A stretch of DNA of 64,000 nt from Prochlorococcus marinus str. MIT 1013 (lineage in GTDB: Bacteria; Cyanobacteriota; Cyanobacteriia; PCC-6307; Cyanobiaceae): assembly GCF_027359395.1 (NCBI RefSeq), contig NZ_CP114778.1, forward strand, positions 744,001 to 808,000, in the 5' to 3' direction. Numbering within the stretch: the stretch's first letter is position 1; each line of letters starts with the position of its first letter. Positions 1-9,704 of this stretch are shown in pieces. Position numbers and translations under genes: made by a program. The notes beneath the pieces were generated by a model. That model had not been told where the DNA came from and did not search any database. It worked only from the letters and a program-made list of their open reading frames with translations.

Positions 1-122
1 AAGCGAATCTAATAATACTATCTGTTATAGAAGATCTAGCTCTATCCTGGTTCTTCGTTGGTTTAGTTTAATTCATCACTTATTCTCACTTGTCTCAAAA
101 ACACAACCTTTCGTCTCAAAAG

Positions 123-158
123 GTTAGACTAAATTGTTAGACTAAAACTTAGTCTAAC
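123..158. repeat. Inverted repeat downstream of engD
   Basis: GTTAGACTAA at 136-145 and TTAGTCTAAC at 149-158 form a perfect 10-bp inverted repeat around a 3-nt loop, and a third copy of TTAGACTAA sits at 123-131. It lies just past the engD stop codon. On the engD strand no T-run follows, so a simple intrinsic terminator is not supported; a transcript-end hairpin or protein site is possible. Nothing else recognisable is seen in 1-187. Confidence 0.5.
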
Positions 159-187
159 TGATGAGAAGACTTGGTATAACTGAATTT

Positions 188-1279
188 TTAGACGTTGAAT
201 AAAAACTCCATAACGTCTCCCTCGTTTACGACATATTCTTTACCTTCACTTCTTAACCAACCTTTGTTTCGGGCCTCAGAGAGAGATCCTGCTTCAAGTA
301 GTTTTTTATAAGAAATTGTTTGAGCCCGAATAAATCCCTTTTCAAAATCTGTATGAATCACCCCAGCGGCTTGAGGAGCTGTCATCCCATCAGATATAGT
401 CCAGGCTTTAGTTTCTTTTTCTCCAGTAGTGAAATAAGTGCTTAAACCCAACAATCGATATGTAGCTTTAATAAGACTAATTAAACCTCCTTCTTCAACT
501 CCTAAGCCATTTAAATAATCATCTCTTTCCTCATCCCCCAATTCAATTAATTCAGCCTCGACTTGGGCTGAAATCTTCACGCATTCAGAACCTTCTTTCG
601 TTGCCAGTTTATTTACTTCCTCTGAAAAGGGATTACCCTTCGCAAGTTCATCTTCCCCAAGATTAGTTGCATAAATAATTGGTTTTTCCGTTAATAAGCC
701 TAGTGGTTTAATTAATTTTTTCTCTTCATCAGTTAACGAAACACTTCTAACTGTCTTTTCATTCTCAAGGGCTTCGCTTAATTTTTCCAACACCTCATCT
801 TCTAACTTTGATTCCTTATTAGTACTTAATTGTTTTTTTAATCTAGTTCTACGTTTTTCTATCTGATTTAAATCAGACAATGCTAATTCTAAATTTATTA
901 TCTCAATATCTCTAGATGGGTCTACTGATCCAGAAACATGAATAACTTCATCATCGCTAAAACACCTAATCACATGAACTATTGCATCGACCTCTCTTAT
1001 ATTTGCTAAGAATTTATTACCCAGTCCCTCACCTTTACTTGCGCCCTTAACAAGACCTGCAATATCAACAAATTCTATTCTAGTAGGAATAATTTGCTTA
1101 CTATTACTAAGTTCACCAAGTAAATTCAAACGTTGATCCGGTACTGAAACAGAGCCTACATTGGGTTCAATCGTACAAAAAGGAAAGTTTGCTGCTTGAG
1201 CTTGAGCATTCGCAACAAGTGCATTAAACAAAGTGGACTTTCCAACATTCGGGAGTCCAACAATTCCGGCCTTAAGCAT
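188..1279 (-). CDS. engD: YchF/EngD-type P-loop NTPase
   Basis: This is a ribosome-associated YchF (Obg-family) NTPase, which in this family usually prefers ATP over GTP. The 363-residue length matches the family. The Walker A motif GLPNVGKST sits at about residues 8-16, and [20 protein letters not shown] supplies the switch region. The C-terminal half carries the TGS domain, with [11 protein letters not shown] and the terminal [12 protein letters not shown]. It is transcribed leftwards and diverges from the adaptor gene at 1445. The ATG start puts the P-loop at the expected distance. Family assignment is near certain; the exact role (stress or translation quality control) is inferred from homologues. 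Confidence 0.97.
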   Translation of the reverse strand: MLKAGIVGLPNVGKSTLFNALVANAQAQAANFPFCTIEPNVGSVSVPDQRLNLLGELSNSKQIIPTRIEFVDIAGLVKGASKGEGLGNKFLANIREVDAIVHVIRCFSDDEVIHVSGSVDPSRDIEIINLELALSDLNQIEKRRTRLKKQLSTNKESKLEDEVLEKLSEALENEKTVRSVSLTDEEKKLIKPLGLLTEKPIIYATNLGEDELAKGNPFSEEVNKLATKEGSECVKISAQVEAELIELGDEERDDYLNGLGVEEGGLISLIKATYRLLGLSTYFTTGEKETKAWTISDGMTAPQAAGVIHTDFEKGFIRAQTISYKKLLEAGSLSEARNKGWLRSEGKEYVVNEGDVMEFLFNV

Positions 1280-1444
1280 TGAAATGGGTCTTTGAAAGAC
1301 GCCAGCTGATTAATTTGACTAAATTAAACCCAATAGTGCCCTTTAACAGCGAAAATATAGTTATAAATCTCCAAAGGAAAGTTTTACGCTTTTTCTTAAC
1401 GTCATCCAAACTTCTAAAACTCTTGAGCACTTGATTTTCACAAA

Positions 1445-2518
1445 ATGATTTGGAAAAACTTCAAAAATAAAAAATTTTTAAGCCTCATTGCGCTTTCAGT
1501 CTTAAGTTTTGGTGGAATAAGTTTGAAACTTTCACAAGAGAATAGATCAAATAAAGACATAACTGAATTTACAATCGCAGCTGAAAGCGGCAGCTTGCCG
1601 GGCTTAATAACAGCAAGTGGTGAATTAAAAGCTAATAAAAGCGTCAATGTAAGTCCAAAAAGGCAAGGAATACTTGATGAAATTTTCGTGGAGGAAGGGG
1701 ATCAGGTCAAGAAAGGAGATCTAATTGCAAAAATGGATTTTGGAGACTTGGAATTTAGGATTAACGAAATAAAAGCAAATTATGAGACTCAAAAAGCGAG
1801 TTACCAGAGAAGGAAAATGCTTTTCAATGAAGGTGCTATAAGTGCAGAAGAGTATGAAGAATATAAAAATAAATTTTTAAGAAGCGAAGCTAAATTTAAA
1901 CAAATAGAAGTTGAGGAGAATGAGACAAACATAAGAGCACCATTTAAAGGAGTAATAACGAGCAGATATGCTGTCCCTGGTGCATTCGTAACTCCTACGA
2001 CTTCTTCTTCTTCATCAAGAGAGGGGGGAGCTACAAGCTCATCAATAGTTAAACTTTCTCAAGGGCTTGAAATAATTGCGAAAGTTCCTGAGAGTGATAT
2101 TGGAAGAATAAGAACAGGTCAAGATGCAACTATTAGAGTAGATGCTTTTCCTGACAAGCGCTTTAAGGCATTTGTTTCCAAAATCTCTCCAAGTGCAATC
2201 AAGAACAACAACGTAACTTCATTTGAAGTTACGTTGTTGTTGGGCAATAGGCCTGAAGATTTACGCCTGGGAATGACATCTGATATCAACTTTCAAACAG
2301 GAGCAACCAAAATCAGCACCCTTATTCCAACAGTTGCAATTGTCACGGAAGAGGGGAAGACCGGGGTTCTTATAGTTGGCAAAAACAATCAACCAGAATT
2401 TAAAAAAGTTGAATTAGGTACAAGTAGTGGTAGCAAGACTGCAATAATATCTGGGTTAGAACCAGGAGAGAAAGTTTTTATTGATCTTCCTCCTTGGGCT
2501 AAAAAAAGAAAAAGTTAA
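1445..2518 (+). CDS. HlyD/MacA-type periplasmic adaptor (membrane fusion protein)
   Basis: A 357-residue efflux-type adaptor that would bridge an inner-membrane ABC or RND pump to the outer membrane. An N-terminal hydrophobic anchor (about residues 9-27) is followed by a lipoyl-like segment (FVEEGDQVKKGDLIAKMDFG, about 80-100), a coiled-coil hairpin rich in E, K and R (about 103-155), a second lipoyl half (NIRAPFKGVITSRY) and beta-barrel/proximal domains ending in GLEPGEKVFID. A Ser-rich loop (TTSSSSSREGG) interrupts the barrel region. No transporter subunit lies next to it: polA follows after 25 bp. The pump partner and substrate are therefore unknown. A perfect 38-nt palindrome lies inside the coding sequence at 2204-2241. 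Confidence 0.88.
   Translation: MIWKNFKNKKFLSLIALSVLSFGGISLKLSQENRSNKDITEFTIAAESGSLPGLITASGELKANKSVNVSPKRQGILDEIFVEEGDQVKKGDLIAKMDFGDLEFRINEIKANYETQKASYQRRKMLFNEGAISAEEYEEYKNKFLRSEAKFKQIEVEENETNIRAPFKGVITSRYAVPGAFVTPTTSSSSSREGGATSSSIVKLSQGLEIIAKVPESDIGRIRTGQDATIRVDAFPDKRFKAFVSKISPSAIKNNNVTSFEVTLLLGNRPEDLRLGMTSDINFQTGATKISTLIPTVAIVTEEGKTGVLIVGKNNQPEFKKVELGTSSGSKTAIISGLEPGEKVFIDLPPWAKKRKS
2204..2241. repeat. Perfect 38-nt palindrome inside the adaptor gene
   Basis: The left arm AACAACAACGTAACTTCA (2204-2221) is exactly complementary to the right arm (2224-2241), with a two-base TT loop. It is fully coding and translates to an Asn-rich stretch followed by a Leu-rich one. A strong hairpin would form in single-stranded DNA or in the mRNA. 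Confidence 0.95.
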
Positions 2519-2543
2519 TAAACAAACTCACTGTGACTGATTC

Positions 2544-5504
2544 ATGAAAGAAATAAAAAAGCCAACTTTATTATTGATTGATGGCCATTCGTTAGCTTTT
2601 AGAAGTTTTTATGCTTTTAGCAAGGGGGGGGAAGGAGGTCTTACAACCAAAGATGGTTTTCCTACGAGTGTTACCTATGGTTTTCTAAAAAGCCTTTTAG
2701 ATAATTGCAAATCTATAGAACCTAATGGAATTACAATTGCTTTTGATACCGCTGAGCCAACATTTCGCCACAAAGAAGATCCGAACTACAAAGCAAATAG
2801 AGATGTCGCACCTGATATATTTTTTCAAGATTTAGACAAGCTTGAAGAGATTCTTAAAGAAAACCTGAATCTCTCAATCTGCAAAGCCCCAGGCTATGAA
2901 GCGGATGATGTCTTAGGAACTCTTGCTAACGATGCCGCTGAAAAAGGATGGAGTGTCAGAATCCTCTCTGGAGATAGAGACTTATTCCAATTAGTGGATG
3001 ATGCAAGAGATATAGCAGTCTTGTATATGGGAGGAGGTCCCTACGCAAAAAGCGGAAATCCTAAACTTATTAAGGAAGAGGGCGTAAGGGAGAAACTTGG
3101 AGTCAATCCAAACAAGGTTATTGATCTGAAAGCCTTAACTGGTGATAGCTCAGATAATATTCCTGGAGTCAAAGGAGTTGGTCCAAAAACGGCTATAAAT
3201 CTTTTAAACGAAAACAATGATCTTGATGGAGTTTATAAATCACTCCAAGAGCTAGAGAAAGAAGGCGAAAAAGCTAAACGAGGCGCCATAAAAGGAGCCG
3301 TAAGATTAAAGCTAAAAGCAGACAAAGACAATGCATATCTCTCAAGAAAACTTGCAGAAATATTAATTAAAATCCCTATAAGTCCAAAAATAGAATATAA
3401 CTTAGAAGGTATTAACGAATCAAAACTAACTGAAAGCCTTGAAAAACTTGAGTTACATAGTTTATTAAAACAAGTTCCAACTTTTAAAGCTTTATTTTCT
3501 AAAGAAGGCTTATCAGAGAAAAACAATAGTCGCTCATTAAAAGAAAGTAAGATCGTTAATAATAAGAGCGAGAATATTGAACTAACTAGGCTTAATGAAA
3601 CAAAAGAGATTCCTCAGATAGAGCCTAAAATTATAGATAATCTGGAAGAACTTAATAATTTCGTTGCACAAATAATGAAACATACTGATACTACAAAACC
3701 AATAGCTATTGATACCGAAACAACCAATTTAAATCCTTTTAAAGCTGAACTTGTTGGCTTAGGATTTTGTTTTGGTGAATCATTAAAAGATATAGTTTAT
3801 ATACCAATAGGACATAAAAACAAAGAAGCCGATTTAATAGAAATTAATCAAATAAATCAATTAAAGATAGAAGAAGTTATTGTTGCACTTCAGGGTTGGT
3901 TCTCTAGCAATGAAAATCCTAAAACCCTACAGAATGCAAAATACGACAGATTGATTTTGCTAAGACACGGAATCATATTAAATGGCGTGGTAATTGACAC
4001 TTTACTTGCAGATTATATATATGATGCAACTCTTAAACATAGTTTAGATGAAATTGCTTATAGAGAATTTGGATTTAAGCCCAAAAGTTTTTCTGATGTT
4101 GTCAAAAAAGGAGAAGACTTCTCTTATGTGGACATTAAGTCTGCAAGTATGTACTGCGGGATGGACGTTTATTTAACAAGAAAATTAGCAATTATTTATA
4201 TTAATAGATTAAAAGAAACTAGTATAAAATTAATAAACTTACTAAAAGAAGTTGAACAACCACTTGAGCAGGTTTTAGCGGAAATCGAATCCACAGGCAT
4301 CATTATTGATACACCTTATCTAAAAGATTTATCTTTAGAGCTAACAAAAACATTAAATACTATCGCGAAAGAAGTTTATAAGGTTGCAGGAAATGAGTTT
4401 AACCTTTCATCACCTAAACAATTAGGTGAATTACTTTTTGAGAAACTTGATTTAGATAGGAAAAAATCAAGAAAAACAAAAACAGGATGGAGTACAGATG
4501 CAGGTGTATTGGAAAAGCTGGAATCAGACCATCCAATAGTAAAAATGATCATTGAACATCGCACTATAAGTAAGTTGCTTAATACTTATGTAGATGCTTT
4601 GCCTCAGCTTATTGAAAAAGAGACAGGAAGAGTACATACAGATTTCAATCAAGCTGTAACCGCTACTGGAAGATTAAGTAGCAGCAATCCAAATCTCCAA
4701 AATATCCCGGTCAGAACTGAATTTAGTAGACGAATAAGAAAAGCTTTTATTCCGCAAAAAGATTGGAAACTTCTAAGCGCAGACTATTCACAAATTGAAC
4801 TTCGTATACTCACACATCTTTCAGGTGAAGAAGTACTAAAAAATGCTTATTTAAAAAATGAAGATGTCCACTCTTTAACAGCAAAAATTTTATTTGAAAA
4901 AGATGCGATTGACGCCGACGAAAGAAGAATAGGAAAAACAATAAATTTTGGGGTTATTTATGGTATGGGGGCTCAAAGGTTTGCAAGATCAACGGGCGTT
5001 TCATTAATAGAAGCAAAATATTTTTTAAGTAAATTCAAAGAACGTTATCCAGCCGTTTTTCAATTTTTAGAATATCAAGAAAGACTTGCCCTTAGCCAAG
5101 GTTTTGTTGAAACATTGCTAGGGAGAAGACGATATTTTCATTTCAATAGAAATGGGCTTGGAAGACTTCTGGGAACTCCACCAAATGAAATTGATTTAAC
5201 TACTGCCAGAAGAGCAGGGATGGAAGCACAACAATTAAGAGCCGCAGCGAACGCACCTATTCAAGGCTCAAGCGCAGACATAATTAAGCTAGCAATGATT
5301 CAATTGCATTCAGCTTTAAGAAAGACTGGATTGGCAGCGAAAATTCTACTTCAAGTGCATGATGAACTCGTGCTAGAAGTTAATCCCAAAGATTTGGAGG
5401 AAACAAAACTCCTTGTCCAAAACACTATGGAAAATGCTGTAAAACTTAGTGTCCCTCTTATCGTTGAAACTGGCGTTGGAGTAAATTGGATGGAGGCAAA
5501 ATAG
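2544..5504 (+). CDS. polA: DNA polymerase I
   Basis: DNA polymerase I, used for Okazaki-fragment processing and repair synthesis. At 986 residues it is a full three-domain enzyme. The N-terminal 5' nuclease/FEN domain (about 1-300) has LLIDGHSLAFRSFYAF, YEADDVLGTLA and GDSSDNIPGVKGVGPKTA. The 3'-5' exonuclease domain begins near residue 385, and IDTETTNLNP keeps the acidic metal ligands, so proofreading may be active. The polymerase domain has motif A DYSQIELRIL (about 747), motif B RRIGKTINFGVIYGMG and motif C QVHDELVLEV (about 935). A charged, poorly conserved linker separates FEN and exonuclease (about 320-365). It begins 25 bp after the adaptor gene and is followed 43 bp later by cysS. 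Confidence 0.98.
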   Translation: MKEIKKPTLLLIDGHSLAFRSFYAFSKGGEGGLTTKDGFPTSVTYGFLKSLLDNCKSIEPNGITIAFDTAEPTFRHKEDPNYKANRDVAPDIFFQDLDKLEEILKENLNLSICKAPGYEADDVLGTLANDAAEKGWSVRILSGDRDLFQLVDDARDIAVLYMGGGPYAKSGNPKLIKEEGVREKLGVNPNKVIDLKALTGDSSDNIPGVKGVGPKTAINLLNENNDLDGVYKSLQELEKEGEKAKRGAIKGAVRLKLKADKDNAYLSRKLAEILIKIPISPKIEYNLEGINESKLTESLEKLELHSLLKQVPTFKALFSKEGLSEKNNSRSLKESKIVNNKSENIELTRLNETKEIPQIEPKIIDNLEELNNFVAQIMKHTDTTKPIAIDTETTNLNPFKAELVGLGFCFGESLKDIVYIPIGHKNKEADLIEINQINQLKIEEVIVALQGWFSSNENPKTLQNAKYDRLILLRHGIILNGVVIDTLLADYIYDATLKHSLDEIAYREFGFKPKSFSDVVKKGEDFSYVDIKSASMYCGMDVYLTRKLAIIYINRLKETSIKLINLLKEVEQPLEQVLAEIESTGIIIDTPYLKDLSLELTKTLNTIAKEVYKVAGNEFNLSSPKQLGELLFEKLDLDRKKSRKTKTGWSTDAGVLEKLESDHPIVKMIIEHRTISKLLNTYVDALPQLIEKETGRVHTDFNQAVTATGRLSSSNPNLQNIPVRTEFSRRIRKAFIPQKDWKLLSADYSQIELRILTHLSGEEVLKNAYLKNEDVHSLTAKILFEKDAIDADERRIGKTINFGVIYGMGAQRFARSTGVSLIEAKYFLSKFKERYPAVFQFLEYQERLALSQGFVETLLGRRRYFHFNRNGLGRLLGTPPNEIDLTTARRAGMEAQQLRAAANAPIQGSSADIIKLAMIQLHSALRKTGLAAKILLQVHDELVLEVNPKDLEETKLLVQNTMENAVKLSVPLIVETGVGVNWMEAK

Positions 5505-5547
5505 TTGCTGACAAATTCAATAATTTCTCACATTTTTATCTAAGAAA

Positions 5548-7050
5548 TTGTCCTTAAGATTCACAAACACCTTATCCAAAAAGAAAGAGGATTTTATTTC
5601 TATAAATCCTAATCAAGTTAAAATATATTGTTGTGGTGTAACTGTTTATGATCTTTGTCATCTTGGTCATGCAAGAAGTTATCTTAATTGGGATACATTA
5701 AGACGATTTTTAATTTGGAAAGGATTTGAAGTTAAATTCGTACAAAACTTCACTGATATTGATGACAAAATTATTAATCGAGCAAATAAAGAAGGATGTT
5801 CTACTGATGAATTAAGTGAAAGAAATATTAATGAATTTCACAAAGATATGGATACTCTTTCCATTCTTAGACCAAGTAGCATGCCAAGAGCAACAAAATG
5901 CCTTCATCAAATTATTAATTTTATAGAAGAATTAGAACAAAAAAAAGTAGCTTACTCATCAAATGGTGATGTTTATTTTTCAGTAGATAAACATAAAAAT
6001 TATGGTAAACTTAGTGGAAGAGAAATTGAGAAACAGATAGATAATGCAGCAGGGAGATTAAAAATAAATCAAAAAGAAAGTAAAAAGAACTCGCTTGATT
6101 TTGCTCTCTGGAAAGAATCCAAATCAGGTGAGGTTAGTTACTCTTCGCCTTGGGGAAACGGCAGACCAGGTTGGCATATTGAGTGTTCAGCAATGGTTAA
6201 ACAAGAATTAGGAGAAAGTATTGATATTCACCTTGGTGGCTCAGACCTGATATTTCCTCATCATGAGAATGAAATAGCTCAATCTGAAGCCTGTAATGGG
6301 AAAGAGTTAGCAAAATACTGGCTACACAATGGGATGGTTAATGTGGGGGGTGAAAAGATGAGTAAATCACTAGGGAATTTTACAACCATTAGGTCTTTAT
6401 TAGATGAAGATATTTCACCTATGACTTTAAGATTTTTTGTGTTACAAACTAATTACCGAAAACCCCTAGATTTCACTGAAGAAGCGCTAAAAGCTGCTTC
6501 AAAAGGGTGGGAAAGATTAAATAATTGCCTATCTTTTGGATATATTTATAAAATTAAAGATCAACCTAAAAACGAACTAAACCTAAACAAACCTATAAAA
6601 AGATCTGCCAAAAGTAAACTTGATAAAGACTCATTTAAATTATTATCAGACTTTGAAAACTATATGGATGACGACCTAAATACATCTGGGGCTTTATCTA
6701 TACTTTTTGAATTATCACAACCTATTAGAAAGTGCCTAAATTTATTAAAAGGAAAAGATATAAATGAAGTTGACGAAGATATTTTAAATCAAGTTTTTAA
6801 CAAATGGGAACTACTCACTGAGTTGGCAGGAGTTCTGGGCTTAAGAGTAAATTTAAATCAAGAAAAACAAAAAATCAATACTGAACTTGACACTAATAAA
6901 ATTGAAGAACTTATCAAGAATAGATCCTTAGCAAAAGCTAATAAAGACTTTTTACTCGCTGATAAAATAAGAGCTGATTTGAAAAATATTGGAATAGATT
7001 TAATTGATAAACCTAAAGGGGTTACTGAATGGGAACAACTTTCAGATTAA
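5548..7050 (+). CDS. cysS: Cysteinyl-tRNA synthetase
   Basis: This class I aminoacyl-tRNA synthetase charges tRNA-Cys with cysteine. Of its 500 residues, HLGH at 38-41 is the HIGH motif and KMSKS lies at about 269-273. The zinc-site cysteines (YCCGVTVYD, Cys29) and HHENE are present. The start is a TTG codon giving the normal N-terminus SLRFTNTLSKKK; no in-frame ATG fits better. The 3' end overlaps the convergent transporter gene by 4 bp. The C-terminal anticodon-binding region is Lys/Asn-rich, as is common in AT-rich genomes. Confidence 0.97.
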   Translation: MSLRFTNTLSKKKEDFISINPNQVKIYCCGVTVYDLCHLGHARSYLNWDTLRRFLIWKGFEVKFVQNFTDIDDKIINRANKEGCSTDELSERNINEFHKDMDTLSILRPSSMPRATKCLHQIINFIEELEQKKVAYSSNGDVYFSVDKHKNYGKLSGREIEKQIDNAAGRLKINQKESKKNSLDFALWKESKSGEVSYSSPWGNGRPGWHIECSAMVKQELGESIDIHLGGSDLIFPHHENEIAQSEACNGKELAKYWLHNGMVNVGGEKMSKSLGNFTTIRSLLDEDISPMTLRFFVLQTNYRKPLDFTEEALKAASKGWERLNNCLSFGYIYKIKDQPKNELNLNKPIKRSAKSKLDKDSFKLLSDFENYMDDDLNTSGALSILFELSQPIRKCLNLLKGKDINEVDEDILNQVFNKWELLTELAGVLGLRVNLNQEKQKINTELDTNKIEELIKNRSLAKANKDFLLADKIRADLKNIGIDLIDKPKGVTEWEQLSD

Positions 7051-8372
7051 GCAAATGTTTCTATTGTAGATAAGACTGTTAAATAAAGTCCTATAGCAAT
7101 AACTGGTGGAGACACCCAGCGCAACATAAACTTTAGATACCTTCTAACTCTTAAATTAGAATTTGAATTTGCAAGATCCTCATCATAACGATTTGGAACA
7201 ATCCAACCCAAAAGAATTGAAATCAGAAGACCTCCTAATATCAAGAGTGTATTACAGATAGCATCGGACTTGCCTAAAAAGTCTGTAGAAATAGCAGACG
7301 GTATTCCAATCAAGAAGATCAATAATGTTGAAGTCCAAACGGCCTTCTTTCTACTCCAATTCAGCCTGTCCATTAAAGAAGATACTGGTACTTCCATTAA
7401 TGAAATAGAAGAAGTAATAGCAGCTAAAAAGGCCAATCCGAAGAAAACGGCAGCAATAAATCTCCCAAACAAACCAAGATCAGCAAATCCAGTTGGAAGA
7501 GCAATAAATAAAGTCCCAACAGTTGATTCACTGATAACATCTTTCAAACCAAAACTCATAACGACAGGGAATGTAATCAGCCCTGCAAGTAAACCCACAG
7601 CAGTATCCAAAGTTGCAACTCTCAAAGCTTCTTTAGGAAGATGATTTTTACGATTTAGATATGAAGAATAAGCAACCATAATTCCAATACCCAAACTTAA
7701 AGAAAAGAAAGCTTGTTTAAATGCATTACTTATTGTGTTTTTATCAAAAAGTTGAGCTGAATCCCATTTAAGTAAAAACGATGTATATCCTTCCCATGCC
7801 CCAGATAAAGTTGCAGCCCATATAGCTAACAACAAAAGGAGTCCAAATAAAAATGGCATTGCCCATTTTGTTAGTTTTTCAATACCTCCACGAACGCCTG
7901 CAACAACAACAAAAGCAGTTAACAATAAGCTGATTATTTGACCTACAAATACACTATTACCACTGCTTATTTTACCAAAAAATTCTCCCGCCTCAGTCAT
8001 ATCTGAGGGTAGACCAATAAATAAGGAATGGAAGAAAGTATCAATTGTCCATCCCATTATCACTGCGTAATAAGAAAGAATTCCACAAGAAGCTATGGCA
8101 AATAACCAACCGAGAGGCTTCCAATTCTCTCCAGCAGCTTTGATTGGAGCAAGGAAAGGACTACTTGCAGTGCTTCTCCCCAAGACCATCTCTGCAACTA
8201 AGACAGGCAGACAAACAACTAAAACAACCAATACATAAAGGATAAGAAAAGCAAGTCCACCCCCTTGAGATGACCTATAAGCAAAGCCCCAAAGATTTCC
8301 AAGGCCTACAGCACTACCGGCCGCGGCGAGTGAGAATCCCAGTCCTGATCTCCATTGTTCCCTTTCTTGCAT
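7047..8372 (-). CDS. Sodium-dependent (SNF/NSS) transporter
   Basis: A neurotransmitter:sodium symporter family protein (LeuT/TnaT-like fold), predicted to import an amino acid or similar solute with Na+. The 441 residues contain about eleven to twelve hydrophobic segments. TM1 has GSAVGLGNLWGFAY, equivalent to the unwound GNVWRFPY segment of the family, with Trp-Gly replacing the usual Trp-Arg. TM6-like SLGIGIMVAYSSYL and the TM8 region SSISLMEV are also recognisable. The substrate cannot be read from sequence. The gene converges on cysS (4-bp overlap) and diverges from dxr, leaving about 90 bp for two promoters. Confidence 0.92.
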   Translation of the reverse strand: MQEREQWRSGLGFSLAAAGSAVGLGNLWGFAYRSSQGGGLAFLILYVLVVLVVCLPVLVAEMVLGRSTASSPFLAPIKAAGENWKPLGWLFAIASCGILSYYAVIMGWTIDTFFHSLFIGLPSDMTEAGEFFGKISSGNSVFVGQIISLLLTAFVVVAGVRGGIEKLTKWAMPFLFGLLLLLAIWAATLSGAWEGYTSFLLKWDSAQLFDKNTISNAFKQAFFSLSLGIGIMVAYSSYLNRKNHLPKEALRVATLDTAVGLLAGLITFPVVMSFGLKDVISESTVGTLFIALPTGFADLGLFGRFIAAVFFGLAFLAAITSSISLMEVPVSSLMDRLNWSRKKAVWTSTLLIFLIGIPSAISTDFLGKSDAICNTLLILGGLLISILLGWIVPNRYDEDLANSNSNLRVRRYLKFMLRWVSPPVIAIGLYLTVLSTIETFA

Positions 8373-8464
8373 AATAAATCTCTATTAAAATCCAGAAGAA
8401 ACTGGTAAATATATAACTGGGTTATACCTTTAAATGGGAGACTGGTCATACTTGACTTCACAAT

Positions 8465-9703
8465 GTGAAAGCCATAAGCGTTTTAGGCTCAACAGGATCT
8501 ATCGGAACTCAAACACTTCAAATTGCAGAAGAGTTTCCTGATCAATTCAAAATTGTTGCACTAACAGCAGGCAAGAATCTTGATTTAGTAATCAAACAAA
8601 TTGAAACTCATCAACCTGAAGTCGTTTCACTAGCCGATGAGTCTCTTTTGCCAGAGCTGTCTAGCAGAATAAATAGTTTCAATGAAGATTCAAAAATATT
8701 CAAAAAGCCCTTATTGATGGCGGGAGCCGAAGGACTTAATACTGCAGCAGCTTGGGGAAGTGCTGATCTTGTTGTAACTGGAATAGTTGGCTGTGCTGGC
8801 CTCCTGCCAACACTTGCAGCTATTGAAGCAGGGAAGGACCTGGCTCTAGCAAATAAAGAAACTTTGATTGCAGCAGGACCAGTTGTCATTCCTGCTTTAA
8901 AAAAAAGTGGAAGTAGGCTCTTGCCTGCGGATTCTGAACACTCAGCGATATTTCAATGTCTCCAAGGAACGCCATGGGCTGACAATGCAAGACTTTCAAC
9001 TGGAGTGCCTACTCCAGGATTTAAATCAATACAATTAACTGCATCAGGAGGAGCATTTAGAGATTGGAAAGCAGAAGATTTAGTGAAAGCAACTGTTGAG
9101 GATGCGACTAGCCACCCTAATTGGAGCATGGGAAAGAAAATAACTGTAGATTCTGCAACCCTTATGAATAAGGGACTCGAAGTCATTGAAGCGCATTACC
9201 TTTTTGGTCTTTCATATGACCAAATCGAAATCATTATCCATCCACAAAGCATCATTCACTCGATGGTTGAATTGGATGATTCATCAGTTTTAGCTCAATT
9301 GGGATGGCCAGATATGAAGCTCCCTATTTTGTATTGTTTAAGTTGGCCTGGTCGACTTAAAACACCATGGCCAAGATTAAAGCTTACTGAAATAGGCAAT
9401 TTAACTTTTAAAGAACCAGATACTAAAAAATATCCATGTATGGAACTTGCTTACAGTGCAGGAAAATTAGGGGGCACAATGCCAGCAGTACTTAATGCCG
9501 CTAATGAAAAAGCAGTAGAACTATTTCTAGAAGAAAGGTTTAAATTTATCGATATTCCAAAAGTAATTGAGACGATTTGCGAGAAACATAAATGCGACCT
9601 AAATCTAAATCCAAGCCTCAGTGAAATTCTTGAAATTGACATCTGGGCCAGAGAAGAAGTCTTAGATTATTCAGAAAAAAATATTACAAAAATGCATTTT
9701 TAG
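8465..9703 (+). CDS. dxr: 1-deoxy-D-xylulose 5-phosphate reductoisomerase
   Basis: DXR converts DXP to MEP with NADPH, the committed step of the non-mevalonate isoprenoid pathway that feeds carotenoid and chlorophyll side-chain synthesis. The 412 residues begin with the NADPH-binding [10 protein letters not shown] (about 8-17). The metal/substrate motifs [45 protein letters not shown] and [11 protein letters not shown] are intact. The start is GTG: an ATG two bases upstream is in another frame and meets a stop at once. It converges on the hydrolase gene with one base between the stops. Confidence 0.97.
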   Translation: MKAISVLGSTGSIGTQTLQIAEEFPDQFKIVALTAGKNLDLVIKQIETHQPEVVSLADESLLPELSSRINSFNEDSKIFKKPLLMAGAEGLNTAAAWGSADLVVTGIVGCAGLLPTLAAIEAGKDLALANKETLIAAGPVVIPALKKSGSRLLPADSEHSAIFQCLQGTPWADNARLSTGVPTPGFKSIQLTASGGAFRDWKAEDLVKATVEDATSHPNWSMGKKITVDSATLMNKGLEVIEAHYLFGLSYDQIEIIIHPQSIIHSMVELDDSSVLAQLGWPDMKLPILYCLSWPGRLKTPWPRLKLTEIGNLTFKEPDTKKYPCMELAYSAGKLGGTMPAVLNAANEKAVELFLEERFKFIDIPKVIETICEKHKCDLNLNPSLSEILEIDIWAREEVLDYSEKNITKMHF

Positions 9704-9704
9704 A

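Noticed and set aside
136-158. Intrinsic terminator for engD
   Set aside because: The hairpin is good but no T-run follows on the engD strand, so it is listed only as an inverted repeat.
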